Of a stretch of 56,779 nt of DNA, positions 41,166 to 49,603 are shown piece by piece. The number at the start of each line of letters is the position of its first letter. The first letter of the stretch is position 1. The stretch spans positions 1 to 56,779 of the forward strand of contig WQZB01000024.1 of assembly GCA_009780955.1 (NCBI GenBank), given 5' to 3'. The position numbers and the translations under genes were made by a program. The notes under the pieces were generated by a model, which had not been told where the DNA came from, did no database searches, and saw nothing but the letters and a program-made list of their open reading frames with translations. This DNA is from Polyangiaceae bacterium (GTDB taxonomy: Bacteria > Myxococcota_A > Polyangia > Polyangiales > Polyangiaceae).

Positions 41166-44030
41166 ATGACGTTCATGCCTCTCGAGCCTCATCAGGTGTT
41201 TGCTCGTCGTCACATTGGTCCAAGCCCCGAAGAGCAAGCGCGCATGCTCGAGGCGCTTGGGTACTCGACGCTACAAGAGCTCATCGCGGCGGCGGTGCCG
41301 GCGACCATCCGCATGACACGCGCGCTCGATCTGCCACCGGCCATCAGCGAGGCCGATCTTTTGGTACGCGCAAAAGCGCTCGGTCAAAAAAACAAGAGTT
41401 TTCGCTCGTACATCGGCATGGGCTACGCGAGCGCGATTACGCCACCGGTCATTTTGCGCAACATCATCGAGAATCCTGCGTGGTACACGCAATACACACC
41501 ATATCAGGCCGAGATCTCGCAGGGGCGCCTCGAGGCGCTGCTCAATTTCCAAACCATGGTCAGCGACCTGACCGGCTTGCCCGTTGCGAATGCATCGCTG
41601 CTCGACGAAGGCACGGCAGCCGCCGAGGCAATGCATCTGGCCTACGAATTCAAAGGAACGGAAACGAAAAAGACATTCTTTGTCTCGTCGTCGTGTCATC
41701 CGCAAACCATTGAAGTCGTGCGCACGCGCGCCAAGGCGGCTGGCTTGCACGTTGAGGTGGGCGATCCGAAAGTTGCAGACCTGGCCGCCATGGGAGTCTT
41801 TGGCGCGCTCGTGCAATATCCGAGCACCGACGGCGAAATCGCTTCGCCGTTGGAATTCGGCCGCCAAGTGCATGCAGCTGGCGCGCTCTTCGTCGTCGCA
41901 GCCGACATTCTCGCTCTCGCGCTCATCACGCCGCCAGGCGAGTTCGGTGCGGACGTCGCCGTTGGCAGCACGCAGCGCTTCGGTGTTCCGCTCGGCTACG
42001 GTGGCCCGCACGCCGCGTACTTCGCAACGAAGTACGATTTCGTCCGCAAGCTTCCGGGCCGCATCATCGGCGTGAGCGAAGACGCAAGCCAAAGGCCTGC
42101 GCTACGCATGGCGCTTCAAACGCGCGAGCAGCACATTCGCCGCGAACGTGCCACGAGCAACATTTGTACAGCGCAAGCATTGCTCGCCATCGTTGCGAGC
42201 ATGTATGCCGTTTACCATGGCCCAGAAGGCATCCGCGCCATTGCGGAAAGCGTGCACGAGAAAACATGTGTGCTTTACAGTGCGCTGAGGGCTCTCGCGG
42301 GCGTCACGGTTGCCCACGACGCGTTCTTCGACACGCTTCGCGTGGACGGCGAGGGGCCCCAAGTCTCGCGCTGGATGAACTTGGCAGAGGCGCGCCAGAT
42401 AAACCTTCGGCGCCTTTCCGAAACGAGCCTTTGCATCACGATCGACGAAACCACCTCGCAAGGCGATCTTGCCGACCTTGCCGCGATCTTTGGCGGCGTC
42501 CTTCAAGGCGAGCCTGTGCGGCTTGCCATTCCGGACGATCTCGTTCGCACGAGTGCGTATCTCACGCATCCGGTTTTTCACGCCTACCATTCCGAAACGG
42601 AAATGCTTCGCTACATGCGCAGGCTCGAAGAGCGCGATCTGTCGCTCGTGCACTCGATGATTCCGCTTGGGTCGTGCACGATGAAACTCAACGCTACGGC
42701 CGAAATGATGCCAATTACCGATCCCGCGTGGAATGGATTGCATCCCTTCGTGCCGCTTTCGCAAGCCAAGGGATACGCCGAACTTTTCGGTGAGCTCGAA
42801 AAGGCACTCGCCGAGATCACCGGTTTTGCGGCCGTGTCGCTTCAGCCGAACGCGGGGTCGCAAGGCGAGTACGCGGGTTTGCTTGCCATCAAAGGCTACC
42901 AAGAAACGCGCGGCGCACCTGGTCAAAAGCGCCGTAAGGTGTGTCTCATCCCGTCGTCGGCGCATGGCACGAACCCCGCCTCGGCGGTCATGGCCGGCAT
43001 GGAGGTCGTTGTGGTGAATACCGACGACAAGGGTAACATTGACATGGCCGATCTCGAGGCAAAAGCGAAAGCGCACGAAAACAATCTGTCGGCGCTCATG
43101 ATTACGTATCCCTCCACACACGGCGTATTCGAAGAGTCAATCAAGGATGTTTGCGCCATCGTCCACAAGCACGGCGGCCAGGTGTACATGGATGGCGCGA
43201 ACATGAACGCGCAAGTCGGGCTTTGCCGACCTTTTGACATGGGCGCTGACGTTTGCCACCTCAATCTGCACAAAACGTTTTGCATTCCGCACGGCGGCGG
43301 CGGTCCTGGTGTCGGCCCAATTTGCGTTGCAGCACATCTTGCGGCGTTCTTGCCTGGCAAGCCCACGATAGACTCGAGCGACTCAATGCACGCGGGACAC
43401 ACGGGATCTGCGGGACCAGTTGCGGCGGCACCGTGGGGCTCGGCAAGCATTCTGCTCATTGCATGGGCGTATATCCAAATGATGGGCGCGCGCGGCCTGA
43501 CCTCGGCAACCTGCCACGCCATTCTCAATGCCAATTACGTGGCCCACCGGCTCGCGCCTCACTTCCACGTCGTGTACCGAGGCAACAAGGGCTTGGTTGC
43601 GCACGAGTGCATCGTGGACATGCGCTCTTTCAAAAAAACCGCGGGCATCGAAGTCGACGACATTGCCAAGCGCTTGATGGACTACGGCTTTCACGCGCCC
43701 ACCATGTCATTCCCCATCGCGGGAACCATGATGATCGAGCCAACCGAAAGCGAGTCGCTCGCCGAACTCGATCGCTTCTGCGATGCAATGATTGCCATTC
43801 GCGAGGAAATCCGAGCCATCGAACAAGGGCGCATGCCGCGCGAAGACAACCCGCTCAAGCATGCGCCACACACGATCGAGGCATGCGTGACGAGCGAGTG
43901 GACGCATCCGTATTCGCGCGAAGTGGCTGCTTTCCCGGCTCCGTGGACGCGCACGCGCAAGTTCTGGCCGACTGTTGGCCGCGTGAATGGCACGCTCGGC
44001 GATCGCAATCTCGTGTGCACACGTACGTAA
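41166..44030 (+). CDS. gcvP: Glycine dehydrogenase (decarboxylating), P-protein
   Basis: This 954-aa single-chain GcvP has both halves of the enzyme. The N half has [28 protein letters not shown] and [11 protein letters not shown]. The C half has [27 protein letters not shown] and the PLP-lysine motif [20 protein letters not shown]. It decarboxylates glycine and hands the aminomethyl group to the H protein. The T and H protein genes are not in this window. A GTAG palindrome cluster begins 9 bp after the stop. Confidence 0.96.
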   Translation: MTFMPLEPHQVFARRHIGPSPEEQARMLEALGYSTLQELIAAAVPATIRMTRALDLPPAISEADLLVRAKALGQKNKSFRSYIGMGYASAITPPVILRNIIENPAWYTQYTPYQAEISQGRLEALLNFQTMVSDLTGLPVANASLLDEGTAAAEAMHLAYEFKGTETKKTFFVSSSCHPQTIEVVRTRAKAAGLHVEVGDPKVADLAAMGVFGALVQYPSTDGEIASPLEFGRQVHAAGALFVVAADILALALITPPGEFGADVAVGSTQRFGVPLGYGGPHAAYFATKYDFVRKLPGRIIGVSEDASQRPALRMALQTREQHIRRERATSNICTAQALLAIVASMYAVYHGPEGIRAIAESVHEKTCVLYSALRALAGVTVAHDAFFDTLRVDGEGPQVSRWMNLAEARQINLRRLSETSLCITIDETTSQGDLADLAAIFGGVLQGEPVRLAIPDDLVRTSAYLTHPVFHAYHSETEMLRYMRRLEERDLSLVHSMIPLGSCTMKLNATAEMMPITDPAWNGLHPFVPLSQAKGYAELFGELEKALAEITGFAAVSLQPNAGSQGEYAGLLAIKGYQETRGAPGQKRRKVCLIPSSAHGTNPASAVMAGMEVVVVNTDDKGNIDMADLEAKAKAHENNLSALMITYPSTHGVFEESIKDVCAIVHKHGGQVYMDGANMNAQVGLCRPFDMGADVCHLNLHKTFCIPHGGGGPGVGPICVAAHLAAFLPGKPTIDSSDSMHAGHTGSAGPVAAAPWGSASILLIAWAYIQMMGARGLTSATCHAILNANYVAHRLAPHFHVVYRGNKGLVAHECIVDMRSFKKTAGIEVDDIAKRLMDYGFHAPTMSFPIAGTMMIEPTESESLAELDRFCDAMIAIREEIRAIEQGRMPREDNPLKHAPHTIEACVTSEWTHPYSREVAAFPAPWTRTRKFWPTVGRVNGTLGDRNLVCTRT

Positions 44031-44038
44031 TACCCAAT

Positions 44039-44143
44039 GTAGGGGCGCGATTCATCGCGCCCCCAGGAAATGCCGCGGTCGGGCGCCATGAATGACGCCC
44101 CTACGAATATGCGTGTAGGGGCGGCCCTTGTGGCCGCCCTCAC
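44039..44143. repeat. REPIN-like pair plus third GTAG palindrome
   Basis: 44039-44104 (66 bp) is GTAG + GGCGCGAT/ATCGCGCC stem, ATGCCGCGGTC centre and GGGCGCCAT/ATGACGCCC stem + CTAC. It is a shorter homologue of the reverse complement of 25093-25182. A linker GAATATGCGT then leads to 44115-44143, GTAGGGGCGGCC...GGCCGCCCTCAC, whose CTCAC end supplies the TGA stop (44140-44142) of the CopD-like gene. Confidence 0.85.
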
Positions 44144-44613
44144 CAAGGAGCGCCGCGTACGAGCATGACCCCCAGCACCGCAATCACGATGGATAGAATC
44201 ATGGTTGAGCGGCCCAGCCACGAAGCGCGCGCGCGATCGGCCGGTGACTCGGGGCCCTCGCGCAGGGCATCAAGGTAATGGGCGTAGGTAAGTGCGCAAA
44301 CGATGACAACAAGCAATAGCTTGATGGCAAGGGTTGAACCAAAGGGTGTTTTCCAAAAGTCGACGGTTAGGGTCGATGCAAGCATTTCTCGAAATGCCAA
44401 ATTTCCAATTCCCGTGACAACGAGAGTTCCCAGGTTGTAAAAGCCAACCTTGGCGAATCGGGCACCAACATCGCGCAAAATCTCGCGGCGCTTGCTTTCC
44501 TCGAGACGACGCAGGCCGGGCACGATGACGAGTGCAAAGAAACCCATGCCACCGACCCAGAGCGCCGCAGCAAGAACGTGAATAGCAACGCAGCTTACGT
44601 AATATGCATGCAT
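44140..44613 (-). CDS. CopD-like four-helix membrane protein
   Basis: This 157-aa protein starts at ATG 44613, which shares one base with the stop of the NnrS-like gene. It has four hydrophobic helices with conserved His (AIHVLAAALWVGGMGFF and HYLDALREGP) and a WKTPFGSTLAIKLLLV motif, typical of CopD/DUF-type proteins that bind heme or copper. It may handle copper or heme for the cytochrome or NO-related neighbours. The stop codon TGA is embedded in the flanking palindrome. Confidence 0.72.
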   Translation of the reverse strand: MHAYYVSCVAIHVLAAALWVGGMGFFALVIVPGLRRLEESKRREILRDVGARFAKVGFYNLGTLVVTGIGNLAFREMLASTLTVDFWKTPFGSTLAIKLLLVVIVCALTYAHYLDALREGPESPADRARASWLGRSTMILSIVIAVLGVMLVRGAPW

Positions 44614-45686
44614 TATGCACTCGTAGCAGCCTGAGCCTGCTTGGCTCGAACCACCGCTGTGAGTGTTGCCGCAAGGAAAGCAACCAGGGCTAGGGCATGC
44701 AGAATCCCTGCCCATGGCCGCACGTTGTGCCAGCTTTGCCAATCAGCAACCACGCGAAGGAAAACCGACAATTGCATGAGCGCTGCGTGAAACCAAAACG
44801 CGGACCAATAGCGAATGCGCACGCCCAAGGCAAAACCAAGCAGCATGGGTGCGTGGCCAAAGATCATGGAAACTCCAAAGCCAAGAAACACCGCGTGAAG
44901 CACGGCGTCATAAGCGGGTGGCCTTAGCCCTTGTGTGAGAGCAATGAACCCGGCGATTGTGAGCCATAGACTTGCAGCCAAGAGGCATGCACCAGAAAAG
45001 CGAGCAAGGCCTTTTTGGAATACTGTTTTGCGTGCCACATCAAACAAAAGAAGCCATATGCCGAGGCCCATCGCGGAAAGCCCAAAGACATGTGCGCCGA
45101 GCTCGCTCGGCGCGATCGAAAGCGGCAAGGAAACCATCATAAGCAATGCTGTAGCGACAAATGCTTTTCGCGTGGAGTTTGCGCGCGGCGAGAACCGCGA
45201 AAGCTCGAACCGCTCGGATGCAACGGTCAACACGAGGAAAACGAGCCAGCCGCGCACAGCATCGAAATATGAATGACCCGTTGCCCAAAGCGCATTGGCC
45301 CACACAAGAGCAAGCGCTCCGCCAACGGAAACGCCGGCTTGTATCGATCGTGCAGCGAAATAGCCATAGCCAACCACGACGGCGAACACGATGGCCGAAG
45401 TGGTGGCGAGCAGGGGCGCAAGCCAAGTAACGCCGGCAAGCAACGCCGCCGTTGTAGCAACACCGAGAAGAGGCGACAGATATGCGAGAGCAACTTTTCG
45501 CGCCAGCGCGCGTTCGGTGGCGATGAGCGTTGCAAAAAAACCAACGGCCATGAGCGGACCGTGGTGCATGACCCACATGGGAGAACCGAGCGGCAAGGAC
45601 CACCCGATCCGCACAAGCCCTGTCCACACACCGATCGCGAGCGTAGCGACCGCTCCCGCGATCGCTAGGCGCCCGATTACAACCAT
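44613..45686 (-). CDS. NnrS-like polytopic membrane protein
   Basis: This 357-aa protein has about eleven to twelve hydrophobic helices. Motifs WVMHHGPLMAVGFFATLIATERALA and FGHAPMLLGFALGVRI, with several intramembrane His, fit the NnrS family, heme-copper proteins linked to resistance against nitric oxide. ATG 45686 overlaps the DUF59 gene by 10 bp; GTG 45731 is an alternative start. It is the third gene of a four-gene overlapping operon. Confidence 0.75.
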   Translation of the reverse strand: MVVIGRLAIAGAVATLAIGVWTGLVRIGWSLPLGSPMWVMHHGPLMAVGFFATLIATERALARKVALAYLSPLLGVATTAALLAGVTWLAPLLATTSAIVFAVVVGYGYFAARSIQAGVSVGGALALVWANALWATGHSYFDAVRGWLVFLVLTVASERFELSRFSPRANSTRKAFVATALLMMVSLPLSIAPSELGAHVFGLSAMGLGIWLLLFDVARKTVFQKGLARFSGACLLAASLWLTIAGFIALTQGLRPPAYDAVLHAVFLGFGVSMIFGHAPMLLGFALGVRIRYWSAFWFHAALMQLSVFLRVVADWQSWHNVRPWAGILHALALVAFLAATLTAVVRAKQAQAATSA

Positions 45687-45994
45687 CCGAGCTTCTGGCG
45701 CGCCGAGGTTGTCATGTCGGCGGGGCTCCACGTGGGATCGTAACCAACGCTCACATCAACGCTCACGCCATGAAAGTGAGCCTGCAGCGCATCACGCACT
45801 TGCCTTGCCAGTTCGGCACCAAAAGGGCACACCGCCGAAGTGGTTGCGATGCGGAGCGAGAGGCGACCCGCTGAAAAGGTGACCTCTCGCACCAGGCCTA
45901 GATCCACGATTCCCACACCAAGCTCGGGGTCTTCGACACCAGCAATGGCTTCGAGCATTTTCGCTCGGTCTGGGGACGTGGCGCTTTTCGTCAC
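45677..45994 (-). CDS. MIP18/DUF59-type Fe-S maturation protein
   Basis: This 105-aa protein has the DUF59 signature: AIAGVEDPELGVGIVDLGLVREV and a Cys in TTSAVCPFGAEL. Such proteins (SufT, PaaD, MIP18) help deliver or mature Fe-S clusters. It overlaps the cytochrome gene upstream by 4 bp (ATGA) and the NnrS-like gene downstream, so translation of the operon is tightly coupled. A specific client in this operon cannot be named from the sequence. Confidence 0.85.
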   Translation of the reverse strand: MTKSATSPDRAKMLEAIAGVEDPELGVGIVDLGLVREVTFSAGRLSLRIATTSAVCPFGAELARQVRDALQAHFHGVSVDVSVGYDPTWSPADMTTSARQKLGWL

Positions 45995-46368
45995 TTGCCG
46001 AAGCCGCGGATTATCTGGACGAGGCCTTCGAGAACTTCAGGCTTGTCTTTGAGGTCGGGGTTTGGGGTCATTCCCGCGCTCTTGCCAACAGCCGCACCAC
46101 CTTCAACAATGGTTTTTTTGAGCTGATCATCGGTCACCGACTTTTGCCATGCCTTGTCGGTGTAGTTGCGTGGTTTCGGATCGAGATTGGCAGCAAGAAC
46201 GCCGTCGCCGTGGCCACTCTTGCCGTGGCACGTGACACACCTCGACTCAAAGATTTGTTTTGCTTGGGCCATGTCGGCCTTTCCACCGGCGCCCGAAGAC
46301 TCACTTTTGCTGCAAGCCGTTGCCGTGAGCGCGGCGAAAACCAGCACGACGACATTTCGAGTTCTCAT
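45991..46368 (-). CDS. Lipid-anchored c-type cytochrome
   Basis: This 125-aa protein starts at ATG 46368 after CAAGGAGCAAAGAGTCCC. The signal peptide ends in a lipobox (TATAC, Cys near residue 19), a short Ser/Gly linker follows, then a class I cytochrome c domain with the heme motif CVTCHG and a distal Met ligand in SAGMTPNP. It should be a periplasmic electron carrier. It is first in the operon with DUF59, NnrS-like and CopD-like genes, which suggests a role in N-oxide reduction or NO defence. Confidence 0.87.
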   Translation of the reverse strand: MRTRNVVVLVFAALTATACSKSESSGAGGKADMAQAKQIFESRCVTCHGKSGHGDGVLAANLDPKPRNYTDKAWQKSVTDDQLKKTIVEGGAAVGKSAGMTPNPDLKDKPEVLEGLVQIIRGFGK

Positions 46369-46814
46369 GGGACTCTTTGCTCCTTGAAAATGGGAAATGA
46401 TTGCATTCAGGGTCAGGCGACGAAATCGAAACGGGGAAGATACCAACATGCGCCCCGTAATCCAACAGTGTCGACAAGTGCTGGCCCCCTCAATTGGCAA
46501 GTGCGATCCGAGAGCGTTCGCAAGCCAGAACGCGACCTAGCACCCGGACAGATCAGGATCAACATCCTCTGAGAGCGGTCAACGCTGTCGATGCTCACAC
46601 CGACAATCAGCGCGTTTGTTCAGTAGGTAGTGCGATGTAAGCAATGTGGTTTTGGTGAGATCGAATGGAAGTAGCCCTCGACAGAACTATCAAAATAGAG
46701 AATTGTTTCTCTGCATCGGTTGCGGCACATACGCAAATCGTGCGTGGAGGCACGAGAAGAGACGCACCAAATCGAAAGCAGTCCAGGCACAGCCCCTGCA
46801 TTGCGCGTAATCTT
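46369..46814 (+). other. Non-coding divergent gap
   Basis: This 446-bp gap lies between the cytochrome operon (minus) and the response regulator (plus). ORFs inside lack protein-like composition. No FNR-type TTGAT-N4-ATCAA box or other clear operator was found by eye. The frame of the response regulator extends to 46665, but those codons do not resemble a receiver domain. Confidence 0.35.
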
Positions 46815-47483
46815 ATGGGTGAACGCATCCTGGTTGTTGAACATGAAACAATGTTCTGCAGGGACCCGGCGCGATTTCTCGCTCAAGTTGGGCATACGGT
46901 GACGGCCGTCGAAACCGCAAGCTCCGCATTCGTTGAACTCACATCGCACACCTTCGATCTAGTCGTTACCGATTTACGGCTGCCAGACATCGACGGCTTT
47001 GCTGTTCTCGACCGGGTGCGAGAGACCTCTCCCAACACCGTGATGTTCGCCATGATTGCGTACGGGTGGGTTGCCTCCGCGGCCGAAGCACTCCGGCATG
47101 GTGCACACGACTACATCGTAAAACCGCTTTCGTTCGACGATTTGGAGCGGAAGGTCGAGCGAAGTGCAGAATACAAGCGTCTAGGAAGTAGGGCATCTCG
47201 ATTCCGTGGCAATGCGATTCGCAGCGAGAACGATTCGCTCGATGGATGCTCGGCGTCTTTGGCGCCAGTCGCGAAAGACTCCGAAAATGACGAAGAAGCG
47301 TGCAACCTAGAGCGCGCAACGCTCGGATTTCAGCGTGCCCACATCGTTCGTGTGCTCGAGCGTTGTAGCGGTCGGCGCGATGCGGCGGCCAAAATGCTCG
47401 GTCTGTCGCCAGCCACATTCTATCGCTACATCCAGAAAGTCGGCCTAAAAGGCTACAAGGTCGGCGAGGCACGCCATGCTTGA
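46815..47483 (+). CDS. NtrC-type response regulator without AAA+ domain, degenerate receiver
   Basis: This 222-aa protein has a receiver domain (residues 1-125) and a Fis-type helix-turn-helix (about 172-218, RAHIVRVLERCSGRRDAAAKMLGLSPATFYRYIQ). The phosphoacceptor Asp (VVTDLRLPDIDGF) and the Lys (VKP) are kept. The acidic pocket reads VEHE instead of DD, and the switch Thr of the usual ITAYG is replaced (MIAYG), so phosphorylation signalling may be altered. ATG 46815 is the likely start. It overlaps the radical SAM gene by 8 bp and may regulate it. Confidence 0.78.
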   Translation: MGERILVVEHETMFCRDPARFLAQVGHTVTAVETASSAFVELTSHTFDLVVTDLRLPDIDGFAVLDRVRETSPNTVMFAMIAYGWVASAAEALRHGAHDYIVKPLSFDDLERKVERSAEYKRLGSRASRFRGNAIRSENDSLDGCSASLAPVAKDSENDEEACNLERATLGFQRAHIVRVLERCSGRRDAAAKMLGLSPATFYRYIQKVGLKGYKVGEARHA

Positions 47484-48570
47484 AGCGCTTGGGCGTAAGC
47501 CAACGTTTCTCGACTTCGACGAGCGTCCGCTCATTGCGATTTGGGAAATGACGCAAGCGTGCGATCTGGTTTGTCAGCACTGTCGTGCGTGCGCTACCCC
47601 TTGGCGCGATCCACTCGAGTTGTCAACCGATGAAGGCAAGGCGTTGCTCGATGCGATTGCTGCCATGGGAACGCCGCTTTGCATTCTCACCGGCGGCGAT
47701 CCCGCCAAGCGTCCCGATCTCGTCGAGCTCGTTCACCATGGCGTGTGTGCCGGGCTCACCATGGCGCTCACACCGTCAGGAACGCCTTTGATGACACGAG
47801 ATTTGCTCTCGCAGCTTCGGCAGGCAGGGCTTTCGCGCGTTGCCGTTTCGGTCGATGGTCCAACGGCCGCGGTCCACGACGAATTTCGCGGTGTCAAAGG
47901 AAGCTTCAACGAGTCGATGCGCATTCTGCGCGAAGCGCGAGAGCTTGGCCTTGAAACCCAAATCAATTTTACGCTTTCACGCGCTTCGCTCAGCATGCTT
48001 GGAGCCATGGGCGATCTCGCCAAAAACGCTGGCGTAACCATGTTCGTTGCATTTGTCGTGATTCCAACTGGCCGTGCAGAGCAATCGCTTACCCTTTCTG
48101 CAAACGATGTCGAATTGGCGCTTATCGACCTCGCAAAAATGAGTGACGCGTTTCCATTTCAGGTAAAAACGACGGGGGCACCTCAATTTCGGCGCGTTTT
48201 ACTCGAAAAGCACGACAAAGACGTTCCCATGGGCCTTCACCGCGACATCCACGAAGGGGTTGTTCGCGGCACACGCGGAATCAACGATGGCATTGGGTTT
48301 CTTTTCGTTTCTCATCAAGGCGATGTCTTTCCAAGCGGATTTCTCCCTAAGGTCGCAGGAAACGTCAGGAAAGATTTGCTCTCCAAGGTCTACCGAGACT
48401 CGCCCATTTTCCGGCGCTTGCGCGACAGCTCGGCGCTCGAAGGAAAGTGCGGGGTTTGTCCATTTCGCATGGTTTGTGGCGGCTCGCGCGCGCGGGCTTT
48501 CGCAACGACCGGCAACGCCATGAGCGACGATCCGGCGTGCGCCTATGTCCCCAAATCGCTACGCGCGTAG
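47476..48570 (+). CDS. Radical SAM/SPASM protein, NirJ-like
   Basis: This 364-aa protein has the radical SAM motif CDLVCQHC (CxxxCxxC) and the GGDP motif near residues 73-76, then SVDGPTAAVHDEFRG. The C-terminal SPASM-like region CGVCPFRMVCGGSRARAFATTGNAMSDDPAC holds five Cys for auxiliary Fe-S clusters. The pattern resembles heme d1/heme biosynthesis enzymes (NirJ, AhbC/D) and peptide-modifying enzymes of the same class. A heme or peptide substrate cannot be decided. No precursor peptide ORF was recognised next to it. The stop codon abuts a MITE fragment at 48571. Confidence 0.82.
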   Translation: MLEALGRKPTFLDFDERPLIAIWEMTQACDLVCQHCRACATPWRDPLELSTDEGKALLDAIAAMGTPLCILTGGDPAKRPDLVELVHHGVCAGLTMALTPSGTPLMTRDLLSQLRQAGLSRVAVSVDGPTAAVHDEFRGVKGSFNESMRILREARELGLETQINFTLSRASLSMLGAMGDLAKNAGVTMFVAFVVIPTGRAEQSLTLSANDVELALIDLAKMSDAFPFQVKTTGAPQFRRVLLEKHDKDVPMGLHRDIHEGVVRGTRGINDGIGFLFVSHQGDVFPSGFLPKVAGNVRKDLLSKVYRDSPIFRRLRDSSALEGKCGVCPFRMVCGGSRARAFATTGNAMSDDPACAYVPKSLRA

Positions 48571-48622
48571 ACCGCTTTCGATTTGACGCGATCTCTTCGT
48601 TTGGGCCTGCGGTGCGTCTCGC
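48571..48622 (+). mobile_element. Truncated MITE-like element, copy C
   Basis: ACCGCTTTCGATTTGACGCGATCTCTTCGT matches the left end of MITE copies A and B, then about 20 bp of divergent interior before the palindrome at 48623. The right terminal repeat is missing. It begins directly after the stop codon of the radical SAM gene. Confidence 0.7.
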
Positions 48623-48740
48623 GTAGGGCGTATGGCCATACGCCCCTACGGATATGCGTTTTGTTGATTGTAGGGGCACCCCTTGTGGGTGCCCTGCATC
48701 GCGCATCAAAATGGGGGCGGCCACGGGGGGCCGCCCCTAC
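48623..48740. repeat. Cluster of three GTAG palindromes
   Basis: 48623-48649 (GTAGGGCGTATGGCCATACGCCCCTAC) has GTAG heads on both ends. A linker GGATATGCGTTTTGTTGATT leads to 48670-48694 (GTAGGGGCACCC...GGGTGCCC). The last, 48713-48740 (GGGGCGGCC...GGCCGCCCCTAC), supplies the TAG stop of the Crp/Fnr gene on the minus strand (48737-48739). Confidence 0.85.
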
Positions 48741-49408
48741 GTCGCCTCCAGCGCGGTTCGGTCGGAGAAGTGCAAGCCATGTGCATTGCGGACAACGAGC
48801 CCGCTTTTCTCGAGGGTTGCGACCGATCGGCAAACGGATTCGTGGCGCAGCGCAAGAAGGGCGGCAAGATCACGCTGCTGGATTGACGCGGGCACCGAGG
48901 TGAGCGGCAGTGGCGGGCAGAGGGTGTCGGCGATGGCGAGAAGAAGGCTTGCCACCTTCGTGAGCGCCGACAAATAACTGCGCGCCTCGGCGATTCGCTC
49001 AACGCGCTCGAGCATGGAGGCTTGGGCTCGAACGATGCCGCGTGCTTCGTCGCCGCCTTGCGCAATCGCATTTTCGAGAGTTGTTCGCGGCAGAACGCAC
49101 AAGAGCAAATCGTCGACCGCGTATCCGGTAGCGCCGTTGTCGTTGAGAGCAGCGATAGGAATCGCGGTGCCTGGACCCGCGATGTCGATGGCGCTTGCTC
49201 GGCCTGCGCTGTCAATGCGCTGACGAACGAGGATTCCACGGCGAACGATCGCGAGCCCGTACTCATCTCCCCATCGAGCAGGCAACGGTTGCCTGGCTTT
49301 TACTGGCATGCAACGCATGGCACATCCCGAAGACCGCATGGCAAGACCCATGAGATCGGCGCGGTTGGCAGGGCAGTCTGGGCAAACCCGAAACCTCGGT
49401 GAGTGCAT
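48737..49408 (-). CDS. Crp/Fnr-family transcription regulator with N-terminal Cys cluster
   Basis: This 223-aa protein starts at ATG 49408. The first 35 residues contain CPDC and CAMRC (Cys9, Cys12, Cys29, Cys33), a possible Fe-S or metal sensor site as in FNR. An effector beta-roll follows (about 40-110), then the long dimer helix and a winged helix with QQRDLAALLALRHESVCRSVATL, matching the E-x-x-S/C-R recognition helix of this family. It could control the neighbouring NirJ-like or NnrS-like genes in response to O2 or NO; this is inference from position. The gene starts 38 bp from MITE copy B, and its stop lies in a palindrome. Confidence 0.82.
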   Translation of the reverse strand: MHSPRFRVCPDCPANRADLMGLAMRSSGCAMRCMPVKARQPLPARWGDEYGLAIVRRGILVRQRIDSAGRASAIDIAGPGTAIPIAALNDNGATGYAVDDLLLCVLPRTTLENAIAQGGDEARGIVRAQASMLERVERIAEARSYLSALTKVASLLLAIADTLCPPLPLTSVPASIQQRDLAALLALRHESVCRSVATLEKSGLVVRNAHGLHFSDRTALEAT

Positions 49409-49445
49409 GGTCGCACGAAGCCCTAAGCATGGCTTGTGCCACCAA

Positions 49446-49566
49446 ACCGCTTTCAAGTTGACGCGATCTCTTCGTTGGCGGCTGCGGTGCGGTCCTCAAA
49501 GCGCAAGGAGGCTGTTCCGGTCCGCTCCTCGCCGCCGCCTCGATCTCGCGTCAACTTGAAAGCGGT
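49446..49566 (+). mobile_element. MITE-like element, full copy B
   Basis: This 121-bp element has perfect 21-bp terminal inverted repeats: ACCGCTTTCAAGTTGACGCGA and its complement at the right end. The flanks CCAA on both sides may be a 4-bp target duplication. It has the same orientation as copy A and, like A, ends just upstream of a minus-strand start codon. A degenerate end-like sequence (ACCGCGTTCAAATCGACG, about 49585-49602) follows. Confidence 0.85.
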
Positions 49567-49603
49567 CCAAATTTGTAGGCGAAGACCGCGTTCAAATCGA
49601 CGA

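Noticed and set aside
47476..48570. RiPP maturation cluster around the radical SAM/SPASM gene
   Set aside because: No short precursor-like ORF with a leader and repeated core was found next to it, so a peptide substrate is not supported.
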